DNA from: Eremothecium cymbalariae DBVPG#7215 | Lineage: Eukaryota > Ascomycota > Saccharomycetes > Saccharomycetales > Saccharomycetaceae | Assembly (NCBI RefSeq): GCF_000235365.1 | Contig: NC_016451.1 | Coordinates: 558,001 to 622,000 of the forward strand | Length of the DNA stretch: 64,000 nucleotides | Direction of reading: 5' to 3' | In this document: positions 49,941 to 59,654 of the stretch, piece by piece | Numbering within the stretch: position 1 is the stretch's first letter | How the letters are laid out: each line of letters starts with the position of its first letter | Program-made: the position numbers and the translations under genes | The notes under the pieces: model-generated | Databases searched by the model: none | What the model was told of the DNA's origin: nothing | What the model saw: only the letters and a program-made list of their open reading frames with translations

Positions 49941-50743
49941 ATCTCCTGGTGTTCTCTAAATCATATCTTTTGAGAGTCTCAAAATGTATATAACAATGCG
50001 TATGCATGATATATATGTAGGCTCGAGCGAACAATATTTCATCAAAATTTAAACTTTAAAAATTTTAAGTATAAAGATGGTTACCCGGTTTATAGCTCAT
50101 CTTTAAAAAAGCATAATTACGCCTATTTTGTACCGCTAGTTCACGGAAATTTAGGAAGACCATTTAAGTGATCAGCCTTTGGTGCTCAAGCTGAACTCAA
50201 ACCGTATTATGTAATATGTATATGTACTCTAGTCTTATATGTGGCTATCTCTTTCTCAATCTTTGCACCATCACATAAACTTCGTAGAGGTAAGGTTCGA
50301 CTGACGGCTTCGTTTCTAGATGACAGCCAAGAAAGTCATCGTAACAGACCAAGTTTTAATGACAGAAAGTTTACAAAAGTTAGGTAGCTTTCCCATCTTT
50401 CCAATGGCTATTCCTTGTTAGAAGCAGTATAGCTCATTAATTCAAAGATTAAGTTAAATTAATCCAATCTCATACCTAAGGCATATTATGTGTCTTTGTG
50501 CTTCTGATGTCCGATAGTCGGTTCCGAAAGTAGTCCAACTGGTAAAGCCGAGATACGGAACTACATAAAGATGATATTAGCTTCCCCTCTGGTTTAAATT
50601 GTATATATACAAACTGGACCCAGATATTAAGTTCTACAAGCGCTAGTACAAGAAACAGGCGCGTTTCCAATAATCTTTGTTTGCTTTACCCAATTCTAAC
50701 ATCAAGTTTCACAACAGCTGGGTTGGCCATTTTTCTATTTAAC
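49941..50743. other. Divergent FMC1/IDH1 promoter region
   Basis: About 800 bp between two genes for mitochondrial proteins. No reading frame of note and no tRNA. A GGTTCGACT at about 50298 resembles part of a tRNA B box but has no pairing stems. Confidence 0.4.
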
Positions 50744-51832
50744 ATGTTGAGGAATACATTCGTTCAGATCAGCAAGAGAAGGTTTGCTCTTGCCAGCGGG
50801 CAGTTATTACCAAAGAAATATGGTGGTCGTTATACAGTTACCTTAATTCCAGGTGATGGTGTTGGTAAGGAAGTTACCGATTCTGTCGTTAACATTTTTG
50901 AGGCTGAGAATGTGCCTATCGATTGGGAATCTGTGGAGCTTTCTGGGTTAGAAGAGAACATGGAGGGTGTGCAGAAAGCTGTTGAATCATTGAAAAGAAA
51001 CAAGGTTGGTTTGAAAGGTATCTGGTCTACACCAGCGGATCAGACTGGGCATGGTTCACTAAATGTTGCCTTTAGAAAGCAACTAGATATCTTTGCAAAT
51101 GTGGCATTATTCAAGTCATTTCCAGGTGTGAAGACAAAATTAAAGGACGTCGACCTCGTAATTATAAGGGAGAATACGGAAGGTGAGTACTCCGGTTTGG
51201 AGCATGAGTCTGTACCTGGTGTAGTTGAATCCTTGAAAATCATGACCAAGGCTAAATCTGAGCGAATTGCTAGATTTGCGTTTGATTTTGCCTTAAAGAA
51301 CAATAGGAGGTCGGTCTGTGCAGTGCACAAAGCTAATATAATGAAGTTGGGTGATGGTTTGTTCAGAAATACAGTCAATGAAATTGGTGCTAAGGAGTAT
51401 CCTGAACTTGAAGTCAAGAGCATTATTGTTGACAATGCTTCGATGCAAGCGGTTGCAAAGCCTCACCAATTCGACGTTCTAGTGACACCTAACTTATACG
51501 GTTCTATTTTGGGTAATGTGGGCGCTGCTTTAATCGGGAGTCCTGGTTTGGTTCCAGGTGCCAACTTTGGTAGAGAATACGCGGTTTTTGAGCCCGGTTC
51601 TAGACACGTTGGGCTGGACATTAAGGGACAAGATGTAGCTAACCCAACTGCTATGATCTTATCATCTACCTTAATGTTGAGACACTTGGGATTGAACGAT
51701 TACGCGGACAGAATTTCAAAGGCCACTTACGAAGTTATTGCTGAAGGTAAACATACAACCAAAGACATTGGTGGACACGCTTCTACCACCCAGTTTACGA
51801 AGGCTATCGTTGACAAACTGTCAACTTTATGA
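50744..51832 (+). CDS. IDH1: NAD-dependent isocitrate dehydrogenase subunit 1
   Basis: A 362-residue mitochondrial TCA-cycle protein (S. cerevisiae Idh1 about 360), the regulatory subunit of the Idh1/Idh2 octamer. It starts with a basic presequence (MLRNTFVQISKRRFALASG) and then has YTVTLIPGDGVGKEV, VIIRENTEGEYSGLEHESV, RRSVCAVHKANIMKLGDGLF, DVLVTPNLYGSILGNVGAAL and IGGHASTTQFTKAI. The start is the ATG at 50744; an upstream in-frame TTG was discarded because the presequence begins at MLRN. It is on the opposite strand relative to NCE103, consistent with YNL037C/YNL036W orientation. Confidence 0.96.
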   Translation: MLRNTFVQISKRRFALASGQLLPKKYGGRYTVTLIPGDGVGKEVTDSVVNIFEAENVPIDWESVELSGLEENMEGVQKAVESLKRNKVGLKGIWSTPADQTGHGSLNVAFRKQLDIFANVALFKSFPGVKTKLKDVDLVIIRENTEGEYSGLEHESVPGVVESLKIMTKAKSERIARFAFDFALKNNRRSVCAVHKANIMKLGDGLFRNTVNEIGAKEYPELEVKSIIVDNASMQAVAKPHQFDVLVTPNLYGSILGNVGAALIGSPGLVPGANFGREYAVFEPGSRHVGLDIKGQDVANPTAMILSSTLMLRHLGLNDYADRISKATYEVIAEGKHTTKDIGGHASTTQFTKAIVDKLSTL

Positions 51833-52173
51833 ATTTTTCACCTCACTTTATGTATTAAAATAGAAAAGAAAATCTGCACTCTTGCGTTAGATATATGTAT
51901 AAAAGAATCTATATATTCTAGTAACATTCTATTATCGAAACATATATAAGAATAGAAAACGAGAGCACTCAAAATTATACTTTGTGTCGATGAATGTGCA
52001 TTGGTGATTCGTTGTTCAGGTCACGTTTAGCTGTAGCGGGGTTCTGCAAAAGTTCAAGGGGGATTCCGCCACAACAACTTTTAAACGTCTTGGCTTCATC
52101 CTCTCCTCAGATAGGGTTTACCTTATCACCAAGTGTATTCGGATCAAAATAGGCATTCAAACGTTTCCTTAAA
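51833..52173. other. IDH1-FYV10 intergenic region
   Basis: About 340 bp between same-strand genes; should carry the IDH1 terminator and FYV10 promoter. TA-rich near 51890-51950. No other feature seen. Confidence 0.35.
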
Positions 52174-53727
52174 ATGTCGATAATGAATGAACCCACTGTG
52201 GACTTCCATTTGAAGTTAAATGAGCAACAATTTCATATACCAAGTGAATTATTAAAACGTAATTTGAAGCAATGTCAGAGACTCATAGATAAGGAATCAG
52301 CTGCGTTACAAAAGAACTTTTCTGAATTGGATGATTTAATAAGTAATCCTAATAATGATGCAAGTAGTATTGCGAAGTTAAATGATATTATATTGGGAAT
52401 TGAAAAGTTGGAGCGCAAGTTGTCAAAGAGAGTTAATGTTGAGTTACAGCTTTTGCAACGTATACAAGCACGAATCAAATACTACAAAGATCTAGATGAC
52501 ATTAAGAAAAGTAAAGAATCAAACAGATTGATTGAATGGTATCAATTATATACAAATTTATTAATTGGTGATTACTTGACGAGGAATGGCAATTCTTATG
52601 AGGGGGCTGATGACATTAGCTGCGGTTCGACCCCCCCACCTGCTAGACTGAAAAGAAAGTTGAGCTCGGCAAGTTCTCAGCTTACGAATGCGACGACTAC
52701 AAACGAACATGAAAGACCTATTGTGAATCCAGGCGTGGAATATTTAAAGCAGCAAGGATTGGACTTATTATTAGATTATGACATTTTATTAACGACCAAT
52801 AGGATTTCAAAGCAGCTAACTATTAACCATGAGTTAGGTCCCTTATTAGATTGGATAAAAGAAAACAATACTTACTTGAAGAATACTTCGTCAACCTTGG
52901 AGTTTGAGGCAAGATTTCAAGAGTATATAGAATATGTCAAAGTGGAAGACTATACAAGAGCTATCGTGTGCTTTCAAAAGTATTTGGTTAAGTTTTTATA
53001 CTTAAATCCGGTGGATTTACAATTAGCGGCTGGTCTTTTGGTATTTATCAAAACATGCAAGTCTAATATGTCATCTTATATTCCTACTCCAAATGCTGAC
53101 GATTTGATGAAACAACAATCAGTGCTGCAAGCTAAAGAAGACTGTTGGTCATTCTTTTTTTTACAATTGCCTAATAGTTCTAAGAAGAATACGAAAACAG
53201 ATATTAATGTGAAGGCTAATTCCCTGACGAATACTTTGGATATTAAACGTTACATGGAGTTGCTTGATGATAAGAGGTGGGATCGGTTGAATGAAATGTT
53301 CTTGAAGGCTTACTATTCCATGTATGGAATATCATATCATGATCCTCTATTAATTTATTTATCCCTAGGAATTTCTTCATTGAAAACCAAGGACTGTTTG
53401 CATGAACAAAAGGCTTTTGTTTCTCCTGATAGTGGACTATCTCATTATTTGAGTACTGAAGTTCTACGAAATAATTGCCCTGTTTGTAGTTCAGAGTTCG
53501 CCCCCATCGCTGAAAAACTACCTTATGCACATCAAGTCCAATCTAGGTTATTTGAAAACCCTGTAATGTTACCAAGTGGTAATGTGTATGATGCTGAGAA
53601 ATTAAAAACTTTAGCGCAGACTCTAAGGAAGCGAAACTTGGTTGTGTTAAATGAAGATGAGATCTTAGATCCAATAGCTGGAAACACCTATACACTAAAT
53701 GAATTTATTACTATGTACCCCACTTAA
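52174..53727 (+). CDS. FYV10: Fyv10/Gid9, subunit of the GID ubiquitin ligase
   Basis: A 517-residue protein (S. cerevisiae about 516). A helical N-terminus is followed by a LisH/CTLH/CRA region (about 180-380: HELGPLLDWIKENNTYLKN, FEARFQEYIEYVKVEDYTRA) and a C-terminal degenerate RING (NCPVCSSEFAPIAEKLPYAH, then ENPVMLPSGNVYDAEKL). With Rmd5 it forms the catalytic pair of the GID/CTLH E3 ligase that degrades gluconeogenic enzymes when glucose returns. It corresponds to YIL097W and is convergent with BMT5, 38 bp apart. Confidence 0.93.
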   Translation: MSIMNEPTVDFHLKLNEQQFHIPSELLKRNLKQCQRLIDKESAALQKNFSELDDLISNPNNDASSIAKLNDIILGIEKLERKLSKRVNVELQLLQRIQARIKYYKDLDDIKKSKESNRLIEWYQLYTNLLIGDYLTRNGNSYEGADDISCGSTPPPARLKRKLSSASSQLTNATTTNEHERPIVNPGVEYLKQQGLDLLLDYDILLTTNRISKQLTINHELGPLLDWIKENNTYLKNTSSTLEFEARFQEYIEYVKVEDYTRAIVCFQKYLVKFLYLNPVDLQLAAGLLVFIKTCKSNMSSYIPTPNADDLMKQQSVLQAKEDCWSFFFLQLPNSSKKNTKTDINVKANSLTNTLDIKRYMELLDDKRWDRLNEMFLKAYYSMYGISYHDPLLIYLSLGISSLKTKDCLHEQKAFVSPDSGLSHYLSTEVLRNNCPVCSSEFAPIAEKLPYAHQVQSRLFENPVMLPSGNVYDAEKLKTLAQTLRKRNLVVLNEDEILDPIAGNTYTLNEFITMYPT

Positions 53728-53765
53728 AAACTTGCGAAAACAATGGTCGCATATTGCAATTTATC

Positions 53766-54719
53766 TTAATCATCTTCATCATCCGAGTCCTTGAGTGACT
53801 GCGCAGATTGGCGCTTTTTATAGCTTTTTTCAAAAATAAATATTCTTGCATCCCTTTGAGCTGCGGGAACAGTAGTATCTTGCTCACTACGTGTTCTCTT
53901 GTGGTTATATCCTTGATATGTTGACCATTCAAATTTATTCGACCGTTCAAGCCTGAAGTTATTATTTTTTGCCAGAAGTTTAATTTTCCAGGACTCATAA
54001 GGCTCTCCAGCGAAAAGCGATATAATAACTTTACCAGAGTCGTCATTGAGTTGCGCTTCACCATCTAACGAGTATCCATTCATACTACTATTGCAGTTCG
54101 GTCCGGAATTATTGTTAACCAATTGAAACAGCTGATTACAGCTATCGAAATATCCGTATACAAGCTCTTGGTGCTCTTTAATATTACGATCTTGATCTTT
54201 AATAGAATGGCCAGTATGTGGGAAATTGAACATGATGTAGTTTAGCGGTTTACTACCCCATTGAGGTCCTAGAACCTTGGACCATGGAGTCCTTTTTGTG
54301 AGCTTAAAACTTGAAATTAACTTAGTAGCATCAATGCGAAAGAATATCTTGATACCTCGAGATACTAGATAATCATAATTTTCCGAAAATGTATGTGGAT
54401 ATTTTAAATTAATTTCCGTAGTGCCGCTATCATAACTCGTTACGATTAGGTTTTCTGGTTTAATATAACCTTGTTCTACTATAGATTTGGCAAAAGAAAA
54501 ATCACCTTCTCCAACTAACAATAAAGTGGCATCACGTTCAAATGGAACAAACGTCCTCTGTAGCTCTTTTCTTTTTGCCTGCTTTGTTGGTTTACCTTTC
54601 TTCAATTCATATTCATGCCTCCGTTTATGCTTAGATTTGGCTTGCTCAGTAGCCTGATATCTTTGCAAAGTACCTTTTAGCCCTTTTGAGTTAGCCTTGC
54701 CCTTTAATTTGCGTGCCAT
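53766..54719 (-). CDS. BMT5: Bmt5-type 25S rRNA (uridine-N3) methyltransferase
   Basis: A 317-residue nucleolar protein with a Lys/Arg-rich N-terminus (MARKLKGKANSKGLKGTLQR) and a Rossmann-type SAM domain beginning ATLLLVGEGDFSFAKSIVEQ, the hallmark of the family; NYIMFNFPHTGHSIKDQDRN follows, and ISLFAGEPYESWKIKLLA lies near the C-terminus. S. cerevisiae Bmt5 (YIL096C, about 336 residues) methylates U2634 of 25S rRNA. The C-terminus is acidic (DSDDEDD). It lies 103 bp downstream of GPI15 on the same strand. Confidence 0.93.
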   Translation of the reverse strand: MARKLKGKANSKGLKGTLQRYQATEQAKSKHKRRHEYELKKGKPTKQAKRKELQRTFVPFERDATLLLVGEGDFSFAKSIVEQGYIKPENLIVTSYDSGTTEINLKYPHTFSENYDYLVSRGIKIFFRIDATKLISSFKLTKRTPWSKVLGPQWGSKPLNYIMFNFPHTGHSIKDQDRNIKEHQELVYGYFDSCNQLFQLVNNNSGPNCNSSMNGYSLDGEAQLNDDSGKVIISLFAGEPYESWKIKLLAKNNNFRLERSNKFEWSTYQGYNHKRTRSEQDTTVPAAQRDARIFIFEKSYKKRQSAQSLKDSDDEDD

Positions 54720-54822
54720 ATTGCTTATTTGTATTCTAATGTGTTGAATAACTATTTGGGCTTTTTAGATGAGCCTACACTGTTGAAAATTTTTATGTGA
54801 ACTGGGAGAAAATATTAAACCT

Positions 54823-55402
54823 TTAGGAAGAAGATAAATATGATTGAATCAACTGATACACTTGTTCAAGTTGTTTCAGCCTTGGTTCACTATTCTGCAT
54901 CCATAAGTTAGTAAAATATACCTCTCAGAATTTTTGGATATGTGGATATACATACCGGGAATATTATATGCAATTTCTTCGATCTTTTAACGATTGCACA
55001 GAGATAAAATATGACAGAAAACCCTTGAATCCCCTCATTAATGACAACATCTACTATCTCATCAGTTGGTATAAAGGTCTTCGTCTCGAATAAAACATCG
55101 TTTAACTTTTGGGGAAGAAGTACACAACCTCTAGTAGTCGATATTTGGATACCATAATCTCTGAAAACGTAAAAAGAATCAATTGTTGGAGTTCTTATTA
55201 AGAATAAGGTGATCGAAGAGAATAATATTTTTACGAAGATCACCTTCTCTCTAAGAGAAATGTAATGTATTAGGAAGTAGCCCAATATTTGCAGTAAAAT
55301 CCATATACAAAGTTTCATTATTCTTAGCATAAAAAAATTAACTGGTCTAACCTCGAATTTAATACAAAATCCTGTCAAATCCCTCTCTATGTTCAAATTC
55401 AT
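54823..55402 (-). CDS. GPI15: Gpi15 (PIG-H) subunit of the GPI-GlcNAc transferase, spliced near the 3' end
   Basis: A 172-residue protein from complement(join(54823-54894, 54956-55402)). It belongs to the ER complex that transfers GlcNAc to phosphatidylinositol, the first step of GPI-anchor synthesis. Exon 1 contains two hydrophobic segments (RIMKLCIWILLQILGYFLI, VIFVKILFSSITLFLI), the PIG-H core SFYVFRDYGIQISTTRG and DEIVDVVINEGIQGFSVIFY, and ends LHIIFP. Exon 2 adds NSEPRLKQLEQVYQLIQSYL and SSS, matching the PRLxxLxxVY ending of PIG-H proteins. Without splicing the protein would end 15 residues later at a TAA inside the branch point. Shorter than S. cerevisiae Gpi15 (about 229), mostly at the ends. 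Next to BDP1, as YNL038W/YNL039W. Confidence 0.9.
54895..54955 (-). other. GPI15 intron (61 nt)
   Basis: Minus strand: 5' splice site GTATGT (54955-54950), branch point TACTAAC (54913-54907), 3' splice site CAG ending at 54895. Short, but all three signals are consensus and the join restores the family C-terminus. Confidence 0.9.
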
Positions 55403-55680
55403 TTTTATAACCTCCGTTGCTTATTTGAGTGTTTAAGATCTACATGCATCTGAAGGTACTCTTGGCCTTTTTATCTGGAGATCAATCCCATAATTTTTTT
55501 GTAATAAATTATGTCATTCAACTATCGTTACTAGGAATATTACACACAGAAGAACAGTGGAATTAAATAAAACTATATAATAGGTATACGCAATCTATAC
55601 ATTGGATCCTGCAGTGTTCATTATTTACTTATATTTCAATGGGCAAAAAATGTAAGCAGTGCTCATATTACATGCTTCCT

Positions 55681-57405
55681 TCATTCTTTGGCACCAGCTT
55701 CGAGCTCTTCGGCTCTCTTCTTCTTTAAGTCATCAATTGTACCCAAAAAGATTTCAGATTTACGGTAAGCCCTTAATTTGTCATGTCTCAAACCACCTTG
55801 GATCTTCTTATCGCGGTTAAGACGTTCGTTTTCTTTGAAAGATTGCTGCTGTAAATCTTGTTCTCTGGCATGCTGCTTTTCAACTTCTATTTCTTTTAAA
55901 TGTTCTTCATGTTCAACTTGCAGCTGCTCCAGTTTATTATTGAACTCTTCAATTGTACCGATATTTTTCTGCACATTCGTACAATATTCCTCAAAATTTG
56001 TAGGAAGTTTAGATCGTAGGGCCAGTTCAACAATTAAAGGGTGTTTCTTTTCTTCATTTACAAACTTAGCCTTGATCTGTCTTCTCGTTCTATATGGAAA
56101 CAACTGTGCAATTAAGTTGAAGTCCGTACCCCACATTGAAAGTGCTTTATAAAATTTTACAAGTTCTTCTGTAGTCCATGGATCTGTATAGTTCTGGCGG
56201 CCATATGTTGACGAATTATAGAGGTTTTCAAATGGATTGCTATCTAACCTCTCTTTCTGCGAATTTTCATAAGATGCATTTCTGTGTCTATCAACGACTG
56301 TAGATTCTTCATCAACAACCATGTCCCCATCTTGATTAAGTTTTAGCTGAATTGTTTGATTTGGTTTCTCATCCGGTACATCTGTATTTAGAATTTCCTC
56401 CGCAGCTTTTTTACGTTCCAGCTTCAATTTTTCTTGTTCTTCGGAAGACAGTTCACTCAGAGGTTTTAACTGTTGTCTTGCGACCTGTCTTAATTCCCTT
56501 CTCTTCCTACGCGCCTCCATTTTAGCCTTAGACGCCGCTTTTGCACGGTGGAAATTATCAGACACTTCACCGATTGGTAGCAGCGGCTTACAAAGATCAG
56601 CCATTGTAAAGCTATTCTCATCAATCATATACCTTGCAGAATCCTCATCAGCAATATTTCTTGGGAGTTCTTTCAGTGTGGAAATTTTATATGTTTGGTA
56701 TAGATCATCAGTTCTCTGATAATATCCACTCTCGGACTCCCTTTTCAATGAGGGATTCGCAGATGGTAAAACAGAAGCCTCAGGTGAACTCAATCTTGAA
56801 ACAATACTGATCCGTTGGGCTGATCCTGATTTTCGGGAAATAGAAGAGCGTGAAGACATTCTGTGCTTTTTAATGGCTTGAAATGAAGTATCTGAGCCTG
56901 AGATACTACTCACCCTCTTCTTTTTGATGTTACCGGTCGAAATCGTCGAAAGCCGTCTCATTCGTTGGGACTCCAGTTTAACAGTGGGTGCATTATTTTG
57001 AGAATCCAGAAATCCAGATTTAAAGATAGAAGTACCATACGAAAGGGAATCCAATCTGCTAGACCTGCGACGCTGGACAAATGATACTGACACGGAAGCA
57101 GGTTCAGGTAACTGTGTTCCCGTTTGTGAAGAATTCAAATCCTTCTCAAGCTGAGTGTTAGATAACGGATCAGCTTCATCTACAGGTGACTTAGGCTTGG
57201 AACTGGAATCTGTGACATCGTTCTCATCTCCATCTCTATGTTTATCTTCATCTGCCTTTTTGGATTCACCAACCACAGTAGATGGCGGTGTTGGAACCTG
57301 CGCTGTAGAATCAGATGGTAAAGTTGTAGGGGCAGCATATACAGGCCTTCTTTGCCTGATTTTAGGTGTGAAGCGAGTACCGCTTTTGTTAACTACCGAA
57401 CTCAT
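55681..57405 (-). CDS. BDP1: Bdp1, TFIIIB subunit
   Basis: A 574-residue RNA polymerase III initiation factor (S. cerevisiae about 594). The start MSSVVNKSGTRFTPKIRQRR matches the family, so the ATG at 57405 is used instead of one 30 nt upstream. A basic, disordered N-terminal half contains RISIVSRLSSPEAS. The central ENSFTMADLCKPLLPIGEVS leads to the extended SANT domain (YTDPWTTEELVKFYKALSMW, GTDFNLIAQLFPYRTRRQIK, residues ~405-470), followed by a long coiled coil and FLGTIDDLKKKRAEELE. With TBP and Brf1 it recruits Pol III to tRNA genes; a tRNA-Ile gene lies 1.7 kb away. It corresponds to YNL039W. Confidence 0.95.
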   Translation of the reverse strand: MSSVVNKSGTRFTPKIRQRRPVYAAPTTLPSDSTAQVPTPPSTVVGESKKADEDKHRDGDENDVTDSSSKPKSPVDEADPLSNTQLEKDLNSSQTGTQLPEPASVSVSFVQRRRSSRLDSLSYGTSIFKSGFLDSQNNAPTVKLESQRMRRLSTISTGNIKKKRVSSISGSDTSFQAIKKHRMSSRSSISRKSGSAQRISIVSRLSSPEASVLPSANPSLKRESESGYYQRTDDLYQTYKISTLKELPRNIADEDSARYMIDENSFTMADLCKPLLPIGEVSDNFHRAKAASKAKMEARRKRRELRQVARQQLKPLSELSSEEQEKLKLERKKAAEEILNTDVPDEKPNQTIQLKLNQDGDMVVDEESTVVDRHRNASYENSQKERLDSNPFENLYNSSTYGRQNYTDPWTTEELVKFYKALSMWGTDFNLIAQLFPYRTRRQIKAKFVNEEKKHPLIVELALRSKLPTNFEEYCTNVQKNIGTIEEFNNKLEQLQVEHEEHLKEIEVEKQHAREQDLQQQSFKENERLNRDKKIQGGLRHDKLRAYRKSEIFLGTIDDLKKKRAEELEAGAKE

Positions 57406-57729
57406 TTCTCTATTTGTTCCCACCGGAATAACCAAGCGTTTTGTACTCCTGTAATATCTTGAAGTTATTTATGACTGTTAAAACGAGAGCTAAAAGGTTA
57501 TTTTGTTTACCCAGTTACACGAATCGATTAATATGGTTCTTAACTCCCCCCCCCCCTGCTTGTTTGCTGATGACAATGGTACCCGTGTAGAAGCTAGTGG
57601 TGATGAAATTAATTCGACACTTTTCAATAACTTTTGATCATCTTGGTACAATCATTACATACGTATCACATGACTAATACAGATTTAAACTATCCTTCAC
57701 TGGATACATTCAGACACGGGCTTTTTTAA
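57406..57729. other. BDP1-YNL035C intergenic region with an 11-C run
   Basis: About 320 bp between same-strand genes. It contains an 11-nt C homopolymer (57546-57556). If S. cerevisiae YNL040W-YNL036W is an inverted block, a YNL040W gene would be expected near here; the space is too short and none is seen. Confidence 0.4.
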
Positions 57730-58959
57730 CTAGTACGGAGTAAACCTATGGGACTTCAGTTTCCTTTTCTTCTCATTATTTCTATCATGAGTATGGTTCC
57801 TTCTTTTTGATTCCTTCTGGATGCCAAATTCGGCTTCCGTTTCTGGGGTTTTGTTGAAATCAGTTGGGATCCCGTGTTCTGATTCAAATGCAATATCCTT
57901 TTCCACTGTCATGTCAATTTCGATATTTGGATCATGTAACACATTCAATTTTTCTTGGTAATTCCAGAACTCTGTTGGAACATTTAATGAGCCTCGGTTT
58001 GATTTCCAGAGCACAATATTTCCATCTTCGCCGCCGGAATAGAACAATTCCGAGGTTGTCTTGTGGATTAAAGCATCCCGAACTACCTCGTCTCCATGTG
58101 CTCTTGGAATTATTATTGAATTTGTGGTATCAACCTCCTCATTCGAAAAAGGCAGCAATTGCAACATGCTCTGTTCTTGTGTCGAACCAGTAATTATACA
58201 ACCGGGAAAAATATCAACCACGTAATCACAATTCCATGGTTTCCTGATATCCCCAAATTCTAACGGTTTGGGCTCGACCAATTCATCTGACTTATCATTT
58301 AGTTCATGGATGGAAAAAGTTTCCATGTGAGAAAGTGCCCAAATTCTTTTAGGAGAAAGCCAGCCACATGAATGAATACTGGCAAAGTTTATAACCTGAT
58401 GTAAGGCCTCTTCTTCTTCTTGCTGCTTCAAATCATATACATTAACATAGCCATCAGTAGATCCACTCAATAGAACGCTAGGGTCACTTGCATGAAACTT
58501 GATATCAGTAATATCGTCATGATGAGAATCACAAAATGATCTCATCGGCGCATCTATTTTCTTTAAGTCATACAGATGTATTTCAGCATCAGTTCCTGAT
58601 AGCTCTGTGCCACATGCAAGCATCCCGTGTCTAGAGTCTAACGATATGAATGGCGAATTCTTCGCATTCTGAACAGTGGCAACGCATTGATTTAATCTTA
58701 GGTCAAATATTTTAACAGAATCTTCAGAGGCCGTCACAAACGTGTTTCCTGAATCGACATCGTTATCCAGTACTTTTAAAGCAGATATTGAAGTACCATG
58801 TACAGGTATATCTTGTATGGAAGTAAGCGAATTCCAATCAATCAAATGGACATGGCCATTGCTTAATGCTGATAATAGACCTCTGGAATAAAGCGGTTGT
58901 AATTTGAGGCACCAATTATCACTCCCAAATGAAATAGTATCACACTTCGTATATGACAT
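57730..58959 (-). CDS. WD40-repeat protein, YNL035C orthologue (WDR89-like)
   Basis: A 409-residue beta-propeller protein with about six WD-type repeats, for example LLSALSNGHVHLIDWNS, TFVTASEDSVKIFDLRL, HHDDITDIKFHASDPSVLLS with GSTDGYVNVYDLK, and LFYSGGEDGNIVLWKS. A basic tail (KRRNHTHDRNNEKKRKLKSH) could be a nuclear localisation signal. S. cerevisiae YNL035C (about 389 residues) is an uncharacterised nuclear WD40 protein similar to human WDR89. The start is ATG 58959 (MSYTKCDTISFG); a frame extension 18 nt upstream lacks an ATG. Confidence 0.88.
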   Translation of the reverse strand: MSYTKCDTISFGSDNWCLKLQPLYSRGLLSALSNGHVHLIDWNSLTSIQDIPVHGTSISALKVLDNDVDSGNTFVTASEDSVKIFDLRLNQCVATVQNAKNSPFISLDSRHGMLACGTELSGTDAEIHLYDLKKIDAPMRSFCDSHHDDITDIKFHASDPSVLLSGSTDGYVNVYDLKQQEEEEALHQVINFASIHSCGWLSPKRIWALSHMETFSIHELNDKSDELVEPKPLEFGDIRKPWNCDYVVDIFPGCIITGSTQEQSMLQLLPFSNEEVDTTNSIIIPRAHGDEVVRDALIHKTTSELFYSGGEDGNIVLWKSNRGSLNVPTEFWNYQEKLNVLHDPNIEIDMTVEKDIAFESEHGIPTDFNKTPETEAEFGIQKESKRRNHTHDRNNEKKRKLKSHRFTPY

Positions 58960-59103
58960 ATTAAGGTATAGCCCCACGGTATGCTGGCCTGCAGTTGTTG
59001 AAAGTTTTGTACTACTCTGAAGAGCTTTATAAGAAGCATATATAACAAGTTACCATATATTGTATGCGATAGAATAATGTGCTAGTATGACAAAAAAAGT
59101 AAA

Positions 59104-59177
59104 TGGTTCCTAGCGGGATCGAACCGCTGATCCCCGCGTTATTAGCACGGTGCCTTAACCAACTGGGCCAAGGAACC
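59104..59177 (-). tRNA. tRNA-Ile (anticodon AAU)
   Basis: On the minus strand the cloverleaf folds fully: acceptor GGTTCCT pairs with AGGAACC (7 bp), discriminator A at 59104, D-arm TGGCCCAGTTGGTTAAGGCA, anticodon loop CTAATAA with AAU (read as IAU), B box GGTTCGATCCC. There is no intron. It resembles S. cerevisiae tRNA-Ile(AAU) closely. Transcription runs away from the repeat region at 59270-59960, which lies upstream of the tRNA. Confidence 0.97.
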
Positions 59178-59269
59178 TACAATATTCAGCAAACGTTAAG
59201 TTATAATTGTTTAAAGAACCATATAAGTTATCATGTGCGTGTTGTAAAATCAAAAGAGAAGCTAGTAGA

Positions 59270-59600
59270 CAACGACAACCAAGCTAAGAAGCAGCGTATC
59301 AGAGCTGTCAGGCCGATATGAGGCTGATAGTCACTGTGAGGATGCCAGCGTGAAACCCACAATGATGTATCAGCGTGAAACCACCGATGACTGCTTTAAG
59401 TAAGCCCAGGTAGGACAACAGAAAGTATATCAGGAGGCCCCAGCTAGCTAGATTAGATTAGATATAGGTCCAGCTAGAACCCTAGAGGGTAGTTGAGCCA
59501 GATTAGAGACTATATAAACAGTAACTGATCATCAACCTAAGTATTAGCTAGCACGTGACGAGAAGGCAGAAGCTATTATGTGACCTCAAGTTAGTGGCCC
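59270..59600. repeat. Diverged direct repeat, copy A (possible solo-LTR relic)
   Basis: Shared blocks with copy B in the same order: GCGTATCAGAGCT (59294; B has GCGTTTCAGAGCT), GACTGCTTTAAG, GGACAACAGAAAGTATAT, CTAGATTAG, CCTAGAGGG, and TTAGAGACTATATAAACAG. By eye identity is roughly two-thirds, with indels. Copy A also has a small internal tandem: CAGCGTGAAACC occurs twice, about 24 bp apart (near 59348 and 59371). The location upstream of a tRNA gene suits a decayed Ty-type LTR; ends and target duplications cannot be defined. Confidence 0.5.
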
Positions 59601-59654
59601 TACACAATAAGAACAAGGGAACAACCAGAATACAACGCAAATCAGACCAACAAG

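Noticed and set aside
50281..50330. tRNA B-box-like GGTTCGACT near IDH1
   Set aside because: No paired T-stem, acceptor stem or A box could be drawn around it.
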